Assembly (NCBI GenBank): GCA_947454105.1
Contig: CANGIP010000002.1
Coordinates: forward strand, 217,857 to 281,856
Source of the DNA: Actinomycetota bacterium
GTDB lineage: Bacteria > Actinomycetota > Acidimicrobiia > Acidimicrobiales > Ilumatobacteraceae
Length of the DNA stretch: 64,000 bases
Direction of reading: 5' to 3'
Shown here: in pieces, positions 53,772 through 62,476 of the stretch
Position numbering within the stretch: the first letter of the stretch is position 1
Layout: every line of letters begins with the position of its first letter
Position numbers and translations under genes: made by a program
The notes under the pieces: generated by a model
What the model saw: only the letters and a program-made list of their open reading frames with translations
Told to the model about the DNA's origin: nothing
Databases searched by the model: none

Positions 53772-53831
53772 ATCCCTTCTAGTGAACCACTAATGGGGCT
53801 CGCAGGTGGGGATAGCCCTACGATCTGAGGT

Positions 53832-54491
53832 GTGACTCGTACGACGACTATTTCGGCTGTTTTGTGGGATTTTGGCGGGGTGATCCTGAGTAGCCCTTTT
53901 GAGGCTTTTAACCGCTTCGAGACGGCCCAGGGGCTTCCTTTGGACACGATTCGGACCGTCAACGCCACCAATCCCGACGACAACGCCTGGGCGCATTTTG
54001 AGCGCAGCGATATCTCGGCAGCCGAGTTCGATCAGGCGTTCGCCAAAGACGCTGCGGCTATGGGCTTTGACATTCGGGGTTATGACGTGTTGGCACTTCT
54101 CAAGGGCGAGATTCGGCCCGAAATGGTGCACGCTCTTGATCTTGTGAAAGCAGCCGGATTCAAAACAGCCTGTCTCACCAACAACATGGTCGGTGGCGAT
54201 GGCATCACCGAACGTCCCGAAAATAGTCGTGAGGCCGAGATCGACCTGATCATGGAACGCTTTGATGCAGTCGTTGAAAGTTCAAAGGTTGGCTGCCGCA
54301 AACCCGAAACTAGGTTCTACGAAATTGCTTGCGAATTACTTGACGTCGCACCCACACAATGCGTGTTTTTAGATGATCTCGGAATCAATCTCAAACCAGC
54401 TGCGGCAATGGGAATGCAAACCATCAAAGTTTTGGGAGCCGACAAAGCGATCAACGAACTCGGAGCAATTCTCGGAATTGAACTTTGCTAG
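53832..54491 (+). CDS. HAD-family hydrolase
   Basis: A 219-residue subclass IA HAD protein. Motif I is ISAVLWDFGGVILSS (Asp nucleophile), motif II is TACLTNNM, motif III is CRKPETRFYEIACELL (Lys) and motif IV is CVFLDDLGINLKPAAAMG. Its text is close to the HAD domain at the N-terminus of soluble epoxide hydrolase and ACAD10. The general-acid Asp two residues after the nucleophile is replaced by Gly (D-F-G), so phosphatase activity is not certain. Start GTG 53832. Confidence 0.85.
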   Translation: MTRTTTISAVLWDFGGVILSSPFEAFNRFETAQGLPLDTIRTVNATNPDDNAWAHFERSDISAAEFDQAFAKDAAAMGFDIRGYDVLALLKGEIRPEMVHALDLVKAAGFKTACLTNNMVGGDGITERPENSREAEIDLIMERFDAVVESSKVGCRKPETRFYEIACELLDVAPTQCVFLDDLGINLKPAAAMGMQTIKVLGADKAINELGAILGIELC

Positions 54492-54495
54492 TGCT

Positions 54496-54540
54496 TCTGG
54501 TGTCGTTTTCTTTGGCATTGCCAAAGAAAACGACACCAGA
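54496..54540. repeat. Perfect 45-bp palindrome between convergent genes
   Basis: Arms 54496-54517 and 54519-54540 are exact reverse complements, 22 pairs, around one central base. It begins five bases after the HAD stop and ends 12 bases before the kgd stop. No T run follows on either strand, but the stem contains CGTTTTCTTTGG. It may act as a bidirectional terminator or 3'-end stabiliser. Confidence 0.85.
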
Positions 54541-54552
54541 TTCGCAAGTAAC

Positions 54553-57500
54553 TCAGAGACCTTGAAAGGTCTCGTCCATGAGATCGGCAAGTTCTTGATC
54601 GTGAACGGTCTTTGAGCCAGTCGCTGGGCTTCCGCTTTCGACACGCGCAACGCGACGCAAGTCGTATCCCTGATCTTTGACTCGCCAGAAGCGATGTTCA
54701 ACGAACGTCCAAGCACCCATGTTGGCGGGCTCTTCTTGCAACCACACGACTTCTTTGGCGTTCGGGTATCCCTGCAAAACATCCATCATCTGATCGACCG
54801 GGAATGGATACAACTGTTCAACGCGAACAATCGCAGCAGCCGCATTGCGCTTGTCACGTTCTGCGAAAGCATCCCAAGCAACTTTTCCTGAACAGAACAC
54901 GACGCGCTTCACGCTCGCAGCATCGGTCACAAATGGATCGTTCAGCACTTCTTGGAATGAGGTTCCGGGTTCAAGATCAGAAATCTTTGAGCGAACTTCC
55001 TTCATACGCAACGGGCCTTTAGGCGTAAAGATCACCAAAGGCTTGCGAATTTCACGATGCATCTGGCGACGCAGAACGTGGAAGTACTGGGCCGCAGTTG
55101 TTGCATTGACAACTTGAATGTTGTCTTCAGCACACAAAGTCAAGAAGCGTTCAATACGCGCCGAACTGTGCTCTGGACCCTGACCTTCGTAACCGTGTGG
55201 CAACAACATGACGAGAGCATTGCGCTGTCCCCACTTGTCTTCAGCAGCAACCAAATACTGGTCAATGATGATTTGCGCACCATTAACAAAGTCGCCGAAC
55301 TGCGCTTCCCACAACACGAGTGCTTCAGGGTTGGCATGAGCGTATCCATATTCGAAACCAAGTGCCGCGTACTCGCTGAGCAGCGAGTCGTACACCCAAA
55401 ACTTTTCTGCACCTGGCAATTCGGACAACGGAATCCACACGCGCTCGGTGTTGTTGTCGACAAGAGCCGAATGGCGCTGACTGAAAGTTCCACGACGTGA
55501 ATCTTCTCCAGCCAAACGCACTGGCACACCTTCGGTCACGAGCGAACCGTAGGCCATCAATTCAGCAGTCGCCCATTCAACTTCACCTTGTTCGTGGTAG
55601 ATCTTTGAACGCGTTTCAAACTGCTTACCCAACTTCGGGTGCACAGTAAAGCCTTCGGGATAATTGGTGAGTTGTGTAAATACTTGGTCGAGAACTTCGC
55701 GCTTGACGCCCGTGTCGACATGTGGCAAAACACCAGCTGGCTTGGGCGGCTTAGCAACTTTCGTCGGAGCCGGCGCATGCGAACGAGTCTGATCAAGTGC
55801 AACTTGCAGCTTGTTCTGAAAATCATTGAGTGCTTGTTCGGCTTCTTCGAGCGTGATGTCACCACGGCCAACCAAAGTCTCAACATACAACTTACGAACA
55901 CTGCGCTTTTCAGCAATGGCCTTGTACATGAGCGGTTGCGTGTAACTGGGGTCGTCACCTTCGTTGTGTCCGTGACGGCGGTAGCACACCATGTCAATAA
56001 CGACGTCTTTATGGAAACGTTGACGGTAATCCCATGCGAGGCGAGCGACGCGAACACACGCTTCGGGGTCATCGGCATTGACATGGAAAATTGGAGCCTG
56101 AACAGTCTTGGCAACATCGCTGCAGTACAGCGATGAACGCGCGAACTGCGGCGAAGTCGTGAAACCAATTTGGTTGTTGATGATGAGGTGAATCGTTCCG
56201 CCGACGCGATAACCATTGATGTCACTCATGCCTAGACACTCGGCAACAATTCCTTGACCAGCGAACGCCGCATCACCGTGAATCAAGATTGGCAGTGCGG
56301 GGAAAGAACCTGGCGGATCAATTTGATCTTGACGCGCACGGATCATGCCGAGCACTAACGGATCAACAGTTTCAAGGTGACTCGGGTTGGCCGCAAGTTC
56401 AATCTTGATTGATGCACCGCTCGGGTTGACGTGCTGGCCCGACGCGCCCAAGTGATACTTCACGTCACCAGAACCCTGCACGGTTGCGGGATCTACGTAA
56501 CCTTCAAATTCACCAAAGATGCTGTCGAGACTCTTACCCATCACATTGGCCAAAATGTTCAAGCGACCACGGTGAGCCATACCTACAACTGCTGAATCAA
56601 GTCCAGCCGACGCTGCCCGCGACAAGATTTCATCGAGAATCGGCACGGCACTTTCGGCGCCTTCAAGACCGAAACGCTTGGTTCCGACGTACTTTGTCGC
56701 CAAGAACTTCTCAAAAGCTTCAGCAGCGTTCAATCGCTCAAGAACACGATGCTTTTCTTCTTTAGACAACTGGAATTGCACGCCTTCGAAATGGCTTTGC
56801 ACCCAACGCTGTTCATCAGTGTCTTGAATGTGCATGTACTCAACGCCGATACTGCGGCAATAAGCATCACGCAAAACATGCAACAGCTCACCCAACGGCA
56901 AACGATTGGTACCAGCGACACCACCAGTTAAGAATTCGCGATCGAGGTCCCAAATGGTGAGGCCATAAGTCGCGGGGTCAAGCTCGACGGGCAACTTCGG
57001 TTCTTTCCATCGCAACGGGTCGATGTCGGCAATCAAGTGACCGCGCACGCGATGCACACGAATCAACGTGGCAATCTGCATTTGCTTGTGCAGGTTCGAC
57101 TCTTCACGGTCGAGCGGGTTGACGTCGGTACGCCACTTCACTGCTTCGTACGGAACTTCAAGACTCTTAAAGACACCTTCGTAGAAACCGTGCTCGCCCA
57201 ACAAGAGTTCATGAACACGCTTCAAGAACATGCCGCTTTCGGCACCTTGAATGATGCGATGGTCGTATGTGCTTGTGACAGTGACAACCTTCGAAATACC
57301 TAACGTTCCGAGGGCTCGCTCATCGGCACCCTGAAATTCGGCTGGATAATCAATAGAACCAACACCAACGATGACGCCTTGTCCAGGCATCAAACGCGGC
57401 ACACTTTGAACTGTTCCAATCGTGCCGGGGTTGGTCAAACTGATCGTCGCGCCTTGAAAATCGGCCACGGTCAGTTTGTTTTGTTTGACCTTGCGTACAA

Positions 57501-58188
57501 CGTCTTCGTAGGCCACCAAAAATTCACCGAATGAAAGTCGATCAGCTTCGCGCAACACCGGAACAACCAAGGTACGACTTCCGTCAGACTTCGCAACGTC
57601 AACTGCGAGTCCCATATTGATGTGTTGATGATGCGTGACGCGTGGCTTACCGTCAGCACCTTCGGAGAATCCACTATTCATCACGGGAACTGCGTCGGCA
57701 ATTGCGCGAACAATGGCGTAACCAATCAAATGTGTGAAACTAATTTTGCTTTGGCCAGTTCGGCTGCGATAACCGTTGATCACACTGCGGTTTACTTCGA
57801 GCAACTTCGCCGGAACATTACGGAAGCTTGTTGCTGTAGGAACAGTCAAACTCCGCTCCATGTTTGAAACAATCGCCAAACTTGCACCACGAATTGGTTC
57901 GCTTGCATCTTCTGCGGGAGCAACGACAGCCGCCGCGCTCGGTGCGGCTTTTGCAACTCCGTTGGCAGATGCAGCCTGAGGTGTTGCTGCGATCGCTGGC
58001 TCGGGCTTCGGTTTGGTCACCGCAGCAACGGCGGTTGCCAATGACTTGTAGTCCGAGAAAAACTCTTGCCACGATTCACCGACCGATGCAGGATCGAGAC
58101 GGTATTGCTCGTACATCTCCTCGACGAGCCATGAGTTGGCTCCAAAGTCGGGAGTGGCACCAGTGGTAGGGATCAGCGCTTCAGACAT
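54553..58188 (-). CDS. kgd: Multifunctional 2-oxoglutarate decarboxylase/dehydrogenase (Kgd)
   Basis: A 1211-residue actinobacterial enzyme joining an E2-like acyltransferase domain to a thiamine-diphosphate E1. The N-terminal SNSWLVEEMYEQYRLDP-type segment (here ANSWLVEEM) is followed by an Ala/Pro linker. The acyltransferase domain (about 95-335) ends in TSTYDHRIIQGAESG, with the catalytic His. The E1 has VVGMAHRGRLNILANVMGK, GDVKYHLGASGQH, LIHGDAAFAGQGIVAECL and the C-terminal HGYEGQGPEHSSARIERFL. No lipoyl domain is present, as in Kgd/OdhA. Start ATG 58188 (MSEALIP); the frame to 58272 has no family sequence. It works in the TCA cycle. Confidence 0.96.
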   Translation of the reverse strand: MSEALIPTTGATPDFGANSWLVEEMYEQYRLDPASVGESWQEFFSDYKSLATAVAAVTKPKPEPAIAATPQAASANGVAKAAPSAAAVVAPAEDASEPIRGASLAIVSNMERSLTVPTATSFRNVPAKLLEVNRSVINGYRSRTGQSKISFTHLIGYAIVRAIADAVPVMNSGFSEGADGKPRVTHHQHINMGLAVDVAKSDGSRTLVVPVLREADRLSFGEFLVAYEDVVRKVKQNKLTVADFQGATISLTNPGTIGTVQSVPRLMPGQGVIVGVGSIDYPAEFQGADERALGTLGISKVVTVTSTYDHRIIQGAESGMFLKRVHELLLGEHGFYEGVFKSLEVPYEAVKWRTDVNPLDREESNLHKQMQIATLIRVHRVRGHLIADIDPLRWKEPKLPVELDPATYGLTIWDLDREFLTGGVAGTNRLPLGELLHVLRDAYCRSIGVEYMHIQDTDEQRWVQSHFEGVQFQLSKEEKHRVLERLNAAEAFEKFLATKYVGTKRFGLEGAESAVPILDEILSRAASAGLDSAVVGMAHRGRLNILANVMGKSLDSIFGEFEGYVDPATVQGSGDVKYHLGASGQHVNPSGASIKIELAANPSHLETVDPLVLGMIRARQDQIDPPGSFPALPILIHGDAAFAGQGIVAECLGMSDINGYRVGGTIHLIINNQIGFTTSPQFARSSLYCSDVAKTVQAPIFHVNADDPEACVRVARLAWDYRQRFHKDVVIDMVCYRRHGHNEGDDPSYTQPLMYKAIAEKRSVRKLYVETLVGRGDITLEEAEQALNDFQNKLQVALDQTRSHAPAPTKVAKPPKPAGVLPHVDTGVKREVLDQVFTQLTNYPEGFTVHPKLGKQFETRSKIYHEQGEVEWATAELMAYGSLVTEGVPVRLAGEDSRRGTFSQRHSALVDNNTERVWIPLSELPGAEKFWVYDSLLSEYAALGFEYGYAHANPEALVLWEAQFGDFVNGAQIIIDQYLVAAEDKWGQRNALVMLLPHGYEGQGPEHSSARIERFLTLCAEDNIQVVNATTAAQYFHVLRRQMHREIRKPLVIFTPKGPLRMKEVRSKISDLEPGTSFQEVLNDPFVTDAASVKRVVFCSGKVAWDAFAERDKRNAAAAIVRVEQLYPFPVDQMMDVLQGYPNAKEVVWLQEEPANMGAWTFVEHRFWRVKDQGYDLRRVARVESGSPATGSKTVHDQELADLMDETFQGL

Positions 58189-58323
58189 CGTTGAAAACTG
58201 TACCCCTATTGACCCGTCTACCTGCGGAGCAATGGTCCCCCCAGCCACAAACTTGACGAGCGTCACGCACAACAGACCGAGCGAGGTTTGATTTTCGCAA
58301 GTAGTTACTTGTATATTTCAGGC

Positions 58324-58713
58324 ATGCGCTTACTTCGTCCACTCATCGCCACCATTTTTGCCTCTTCCGTCGTTGCACTCAGCGCCTGCGGAGGATCATC
58401 GTCCAGTAGCCCGGCCTACACAATTCCCGCAGATGCTGGATTGGTGGTCAAAGCTGTCCCGACAATTCGTTGGGACGCCACCGAGTACACCGCGACCGCT
58501 GGTGACATCAAGGTCTTTTTAGCCAACGACGACAGTGTCAAACACATCATGGTGATTCGAGAAGGCGACACGGTCGTCGGCGATTTGAAACTGAGCATTG
58601 CCAAGAAGGGTGACTTTGCCGAGGGAACAATCAACCTGAAGCCAGGTTCTTATTTCGTCTATTGCATCATTCCTGGCCACAGCAATATGAAAAGCACACT
58701 CACTGTTTCTTGA
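58324..58713 (+). CDS. Cupredoxin-like lipoprotein
   Basis: A 129-residue small exported copper protein. The signal peptide ends in the lipobox LSAC followed by GGSSSS. The fold text is TATAGDIKVFLANDDSVKHIMVIREGD and GSYFVYCIIPGHSNMKSTLTV. His (VKHIM), Cys, His and Met (CIIPGHSNM) match the four type 1 copper ligands. It probably carries electrons at the outer face of the membrane; the partner is unknown. Start ATG 58324; the frame is open to 58288. Confidence 0.88.
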   Translation: MRLLRPLIATIFASSVVALSACGGSSSSSPAYTIPADAGLVVKAVPTIRWDATEYTATAGDIKVFLANDDSVKHIMVIREGDTVVGDLKLSIAKKGDFAEGTINLKPGSYFVYCIIPGHSNMKSTLTVS

Positions 58714-58743
58714 TTCATGTTCTTGAATGTTCTTGAAGAACGA

Positions 58744-58774
58744 AAAAGGGCCGCCCCAATGGGGCGGCCCTTTT
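58744..58774. terminator. Bidirectional intrinsic terminator
   Basis: Arms 58744-58757 and 58761-58774 are exactly complementary (14 pairs) around AAT. The stem base is A4/T4, with TTTTGTTTT following on the plus strand and a further A run on the other side. It ends both the cupredoxin gene and the convergent membrane-protein gene. Confidence 0.93.
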
Positions 58775-58793
58775 GTTTTCAGTTTTAGTTCCT

Positions 58794-59558
58794 TCAGACT
58801 TTGAGCAAAATCTCTGAGAGGACATAGAGCACCACGAACAGCACGCCACCAGTGATGAGCGAGTTCTTATGGCTTTCATATGGCCACAACAACTTGTTCG
58901 TTGCAGCAGTTCCGCCCAATTTGCCAAGGCAGAGGAGCTCGAGGATTGCAGCGATCGCAGCGCAAATGATCACGAATAACCAAGCTTTTCCGGCCTTATT
59001 GATGTCATATAGTCCACCCACTTCGTAGAGGTGAGCAGTACCGACCATGAACCACAACATTGAGAACGAGAAGATGAAGTTCTGACGGCTCGCCAACAAC
59101 GCGCGACGGCCAGCAGCTGGTGCACCAGCATCAGCTTCGCCACCTGCCAACACATTGGCAGCGTTAGCGAGGACAACCTTCTGGTTCTTCCAGATGACCA
59201 TCCACACATTGGCTGCCATCGTGATTCCGAGAATCATGCCGACGAAAATTGTCGCATTTGCACCAAGGTGCACCGAACTACCGGACATGAAGTCTTTCAT
59301 GTAGTCCTTGGTTGCTCCAACGAGAAGAAGTCCGAGAACCAATGTGACCACAGCAGCCCAACGGAACCACCACAAAGCACGACGAGCAAGTTTGTCGATT
59401 GAAATGTTTCGGGCTTTACCTTCGTCGCCGTAAGCAGCGAACGACGGCACTTGCACCAAGTTGAAGTAGTACAAAAGACCAATCCAAGCCACGCCGGCCA
59501 AAATATGTAATCCGCGTAGCAGAACGGGAAGCCCAGTATCGGGGTTAAAGATTTCCAT
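58794..59558 (-). CDS. Membrane protein with PuuD-like (urate hydroxylase N-terminal) domain
   Basis: A 254-residue polytopic protein starting at ATG 59558, which has GGAGG eight bases upstream. The first span, LLRGLHILAGVAWIGLLYYFNLVQVP, matches the family opening (His near the start, then GVAWIG). It continues with WWFRWAAVVTLVLGLLLVG, FVGMILGITMAANVWMVIWKNQ and three or more further spans. The C-terminal cytochrome-c part of true PuuD is missing, so urate oxidation is not implied. Several histidines in spans could bind haem. Confidence 0.72.
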   Translation of the reverse strand: MEIFNPDTGLPVLLRGLHILAGVAWIGLLYYFNLVQVPSFAAYGDEGKARNISIDKLARRALWWFRWAAVVTLVLGLLLVGATKDYMKDFMSGSSVHLGANATIFVGMILGITMAANVWMVIWKNQKVVLANAANVLAGGEADAGAPAAGRRALLASRQNFIFSFSMLWFMVGTAHLYEVGGLYDINKAGKAWLFVIICAAIAAILELLCLGKLGGTAATNKLLWPYESHKNSLITGGVLFVVLYVLSEILLKV

Positions 59559-59718
59559 GATGAATTCCTCCAAATAGACCTGCGTCGCTCAACGGCAACG
59601 ACCCATCGGCACGGACAGGCTCTGACAAAGTACCAAACAACCTGGCGTGGGTGGGTGATGTCAGCAGGTACCAAGGCACTTTTGCCGACTAGCCTTGCGC
59701 ACTGGAGGTCATTTATCC

Positions 59719-61395
59719 ATGGCTCATGAGTTCATCTACACCTGTTACAAATTGGCTCGGCACTACCCACCCGACCGCACGGTCCTCGAAAACATCTCGT
59801 TGTCTTTCTACCCTGGCGCAAAAATTGGCGTGATCGGCTCGAACGGCTCGGGTAAGTCAAGTCTGTTGCGCATTATGGCCGGCCTTGACGACGGTTTTTC
59901 GGGAGAAGCTCGCCTGACCCCTGGCTTCAGCGTGGGTTATTTGGCCCAAGAACCCCAACTCGACCCGGACAAAGACGTACTTGGCAACGTGATGGACGGC
60001 GTCGCACCAGTGAAGGCTCTTCTTGACCGTTACAACGAAGTGATGGCGATGTGGGGTGACCCCGACGCCGACTACGAAAAGGTCGGTGCCTTACAGGCCG
60101 ACCTCGAAGACAAGATTGCAGCAGCCGACGCTTGGAGCCTTGACCGCAACGTTGAAATCGCCATGGACGCTCTGCGCTGTCCCCCGAATGATTCAGATGT
60201 CACCAAGTTGTCTGGTGGTGAACGTCGCCGAGTTGCGTTGTGTCGCCTGCTGTTAAGTCGACCCGATTTGTTGCTGCTTGACGAACCCACCAACCACCTT
60301 GACGCCGAAAGCGTTGATTGGCTCGAACGTTTCTTGAAGGAATATCCGGGAACAGTCGTAGCAATCACCCACGACCGGTACTTCTTAGACAATGTCGCAA
60401 AGTGGATTCTTGAACTTGATCGCGGTCGCGGTTTGCCGTTTGAAGGCAACTACACCAGTTGGCTTGAACAGAAACAAGAACGCATCGCTCGCGAAGAAAA
60501 AGGCAACGAGAATCGTCGCCGCACTCTTGAACGCGAACTCGAGTGGGTTCGCATGTCACCAAAAGCTCGCCAAGCAAAAGGTAAGGCACGTTTGTCGGCT
60601 TATGAGAAATTGCATGCCGAAGCCGAAGTCGCCGATCGTGGCCCGAGCAAACTTGAAATTATGATCCCAGCCGGTGGGCGCCTGGGCGACACCGTCATTG
60701 AAGTCAAAGGTCTCACCAAAGGTTTTGGCGACCGCATGCTGATCGAAGATCTGACGTTCTCATTGCCGCCCGCAGGCATCGTTGGCATCATTGGACCAAA
60801 CGGCGCCGGTAAGACAACTCTGTTCCGCATGTTGACCGGTCAAGAGGCTCCTGGTGCTGGCGAAATTACGGTTGGACACACGGTGCAGTTGGCGTATGTC
60901 GATCAAAGTCGTGACTCACTCGATGACAACGCCACGGTCTACGAAGAAATCACCGGCAACATCGAGCACATGAAAGTTGGTAACCGCGAAATTAACGGTC
61001 GCGCGTATGTCGCCTCATTTAACTTTAAGGGAAGCGATCAACAAAAGAAGGTTGGCGATCTTTCCGGTGGAGAACGCAACCGCGTGCACTTGGCCAAATT
61101 GTTAAAGACTGGCGGAAACGTTTTGCTGCTTGACGAACCGACCAACGACCTCGACGTTGACACCTTGCGAGCCCTCGAAGATTCACTCGAGGCCTTCCCC
61201 GGTTGTGCTGTGGTGATTAGCCACGATCGTTGGTTCCTCGACCGTATCGCTACCCATGTCTTGGCATTTGAAGGTGACAGTCAAGTGCGTTGGTTTGAAG
61301 GCAACTTCAGCGAATACGAATCTTGGCGCAAAAAGGAAATTGGCTCAGCCGCCGACCAACCGCATCGCATCAAATACAAGCCTTTGGCTCGTTGA
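59719..61395 (+). CDS. ettA: ABC-F translation factor EttA
   Basis: A cytoplasmic ABC-F ATPase that acts at the ribosomal E site (energy-dependent translational throttle). The 558-residue protein has two ABC domains: [18 protein letters not shown] with [32 protein letters not shown], and [18 protein letters not shown] with [32 protein letters not shown]. The linker ([16 protein letters not shown]) lies between them. Length and motifs fit EttA better than antibiotic-resistance ABC-Fs. Start ATG 59719 with GGAGG ten bases upstream. Confidence 0.95.
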   Translation: MAHEFIYTCYKLARHYPPDRTVLENISLSFYPGAKIGVIGSNGSGKSSLLRIMAGLDDGFSGEARLTPGFSVGYLAQEPQLDPDKDVLGNVMDGVAPVKALLDRYNEVMAMWGDPDADYEKVGALQADLEDKIAAADAWSLDRNVEIAMDALRCPPNDSDVTKLSGGERRRVALCRLLLSRPDLLLLDEPTNHLDAESVDWLERFLKEYPGTVVAITHDRYFLDNVAKWILELDRGRGLPFEGNYTSWLEQKQERIAREEKGNENRRRTLERELEWVRMSPKARQAKGKARLSAYEKLHAEAEVADRGPSKLEIMIPAGGRLGDTVIEVKGLTKGFGDRMLIEDLTFSLPPAGIVGIIGPNGAGKTTLFRMLTGQEAPGAGEITVGHTVQLAYVDQSRDSLDDNATVYEEITGNIEHMKVGNREINGRAYVASFNFKGSDQQKKVGDLSGGERNRVHLAKLLKTGGNVLLLDEPTNDLDVDTLRALEDSLEAFPGCAVVISHDRWFLDRIATHVLAFEGDSQVRWFEGNFSEYESWRKKEIGSAADQPHRIKYKPLAR

Positions 61396-61715
61396 TGAAC
61401 ACCAGTCCAGCAATACGCGCTATTCGCATCGCTTGCGCGGTGATCTTTGTGATGTGTATCGCTGGGCTCATCATCTCGTCCATCGCTGGCAATAACGAAG
61501 GTTGGGTCTTGAGTATCGGTATGTGTGGAGCCATTGCAGCGATCATTTTGATTGTTGTTTCGCTCGTGACCACCACAAAACGTGTTCCTGAATTTTCTGA
61601 TGTTCGCGCTGAGACCATCGAGCATCGCATCGCTCAACTTGTCGCAGCCGGAGTCGATGAAAGCGAATTACGAGAACTCGTTCGTTCATCAATTCAGTTG
61701 GGTCGAGGACTGTGA
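61395..61715 (+). CDS. Two-span membrane protein, hypothetical
   Basis: A 106-residue protein with two hydrophobic helices (IACAVIFVMCIAGLIISSIAG and SIGMCGAIAAIILIVVSLVTT) and a charged cytoplasmic tail that ends in a helix (ETIEHRIAQLVAAGVDESELRELVRSSIQLG). Its ATG overlaps the ettA stop (TGATG), and its own stop overlaps the next gene, so the three genes form one coupled unit. No family recognised. Confidence 0.75.
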   Translation: MNTSPAIRAIRIACAVIFVMCIAGLIISSIAGNNEGWVLSIGMCGAIAAIILIVVSLVTTTKRVPEFSDVRAETIEHRIAQLVAAGVDESELRELVRSSIQLGRGL

Positions 61716-62458
61716 GCGAAACTGACCAACAACTTGCCTCACGAGTAGCCACCGAAGCCGGCGTCATGTTGGTTGATCTGCGCGATGAATTAGTTGCTGA
61801 AGGTATTCACTACTGGGACCTCAAAGATGAAGGCGATGTCGCTGGCCATCGTTACATCATGAGTGCATTAACCGCAGCGCGTTCCGATGACGTGATCTTG
61901 TCCGAAGAGGCAGCCGACAACCGTCGACGCTTGGGCGCTAAACGCGTTTGGATCATTGACCCCATTGACGGAACAAATGAATTTGCCGAGCACCCTCGTC
62001 ATGATTGGGCGATTCATATCGCGTTGTGGGAATCGGGCGAACTCACCGCAGCTTCGGTCGCTCTTCCAACCTTAGGAATCACCTTTGATGCCAGCCCCGC
62101 TGCGGTTGTTCCGCCCTCGACGCGCGCTAAGCCACTACTTGTCACGTCTCGTTCGCGCAATCCCTACTGCGCCGTCATGGTCGCTAACGCCCTCGGCTGC
62201 GACGTTGCGCGTCTTGGGTCAGCTGGCGCCAAGGCGATGGCAGTCGTGATGGGCGAAGCCGATATCTATGTCCATGACGGCGGCATGTACCAATGGGATT
62301 CAGCCGCTCCGTCGGCGGTGGCCAAAGCAGCCGGACTACATGTCAGCCGAATAGATGGCTCTCCACTGAAATACAACCAAGAATCGCTGTGGCTCCCCGA
62401 CTTTTTGGTCTGTCGAACCGAATTCGCCGAAGATGCACTGAAAGCATTGAACCCCTAA
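61712..62458 (+). CDS. Inositol monophosphatase family protein, CysQ-like
   Basis: A 248-residue magnesium-dependent phosphatase of the CysQ type (3'-phosphoadenosine 5'-phosphate phosphatase) by pattern. It has LKDEGDVAGHRYIMSAL, ILSEEAADN, WIIDPIDGTNEFAEHPRHDWAIHIAL, GSAGAKAMAVVMGEADIYVHDGGMYQWDSAAPSAVAKAAG. The PAP/inositol specificity cannot be told from sequence alone. The GTG 61712 start overlaps the upstream stop by four bases. Confidence 0.87.
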   Translation: MSETDQQLASRVATEAGVMLVDLRDELVAEGIHYWDLKDEGDVAGHRYIMSALTAARSDDVILSEEAADNRRRLGAKRVWIIDPIDGTNEFAEHPRHDWAIHIALWESGELTAASVALPTLGITFDASPAAVVPPSTRAKPLLVTSRSRNPYCAVMVANALGCDVARLGSAGAKAMAVVMGEADIYVHDGGMYQWDSAAPSAVAKAAGLHVSRIDGSPLKYNQESLWLPDFLVCRTEFAEDALKALNP

Positions 62459-62476
62459 AGCAAGTATTCTTTGCCC

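Noticed and set aside
58794..59558. Paralogy between this membrane protein and the one at 41940-42320, both with an RALWWF segment
   Set aside because: The similarity is limited to that short segment; the helices, length and family opening differ.
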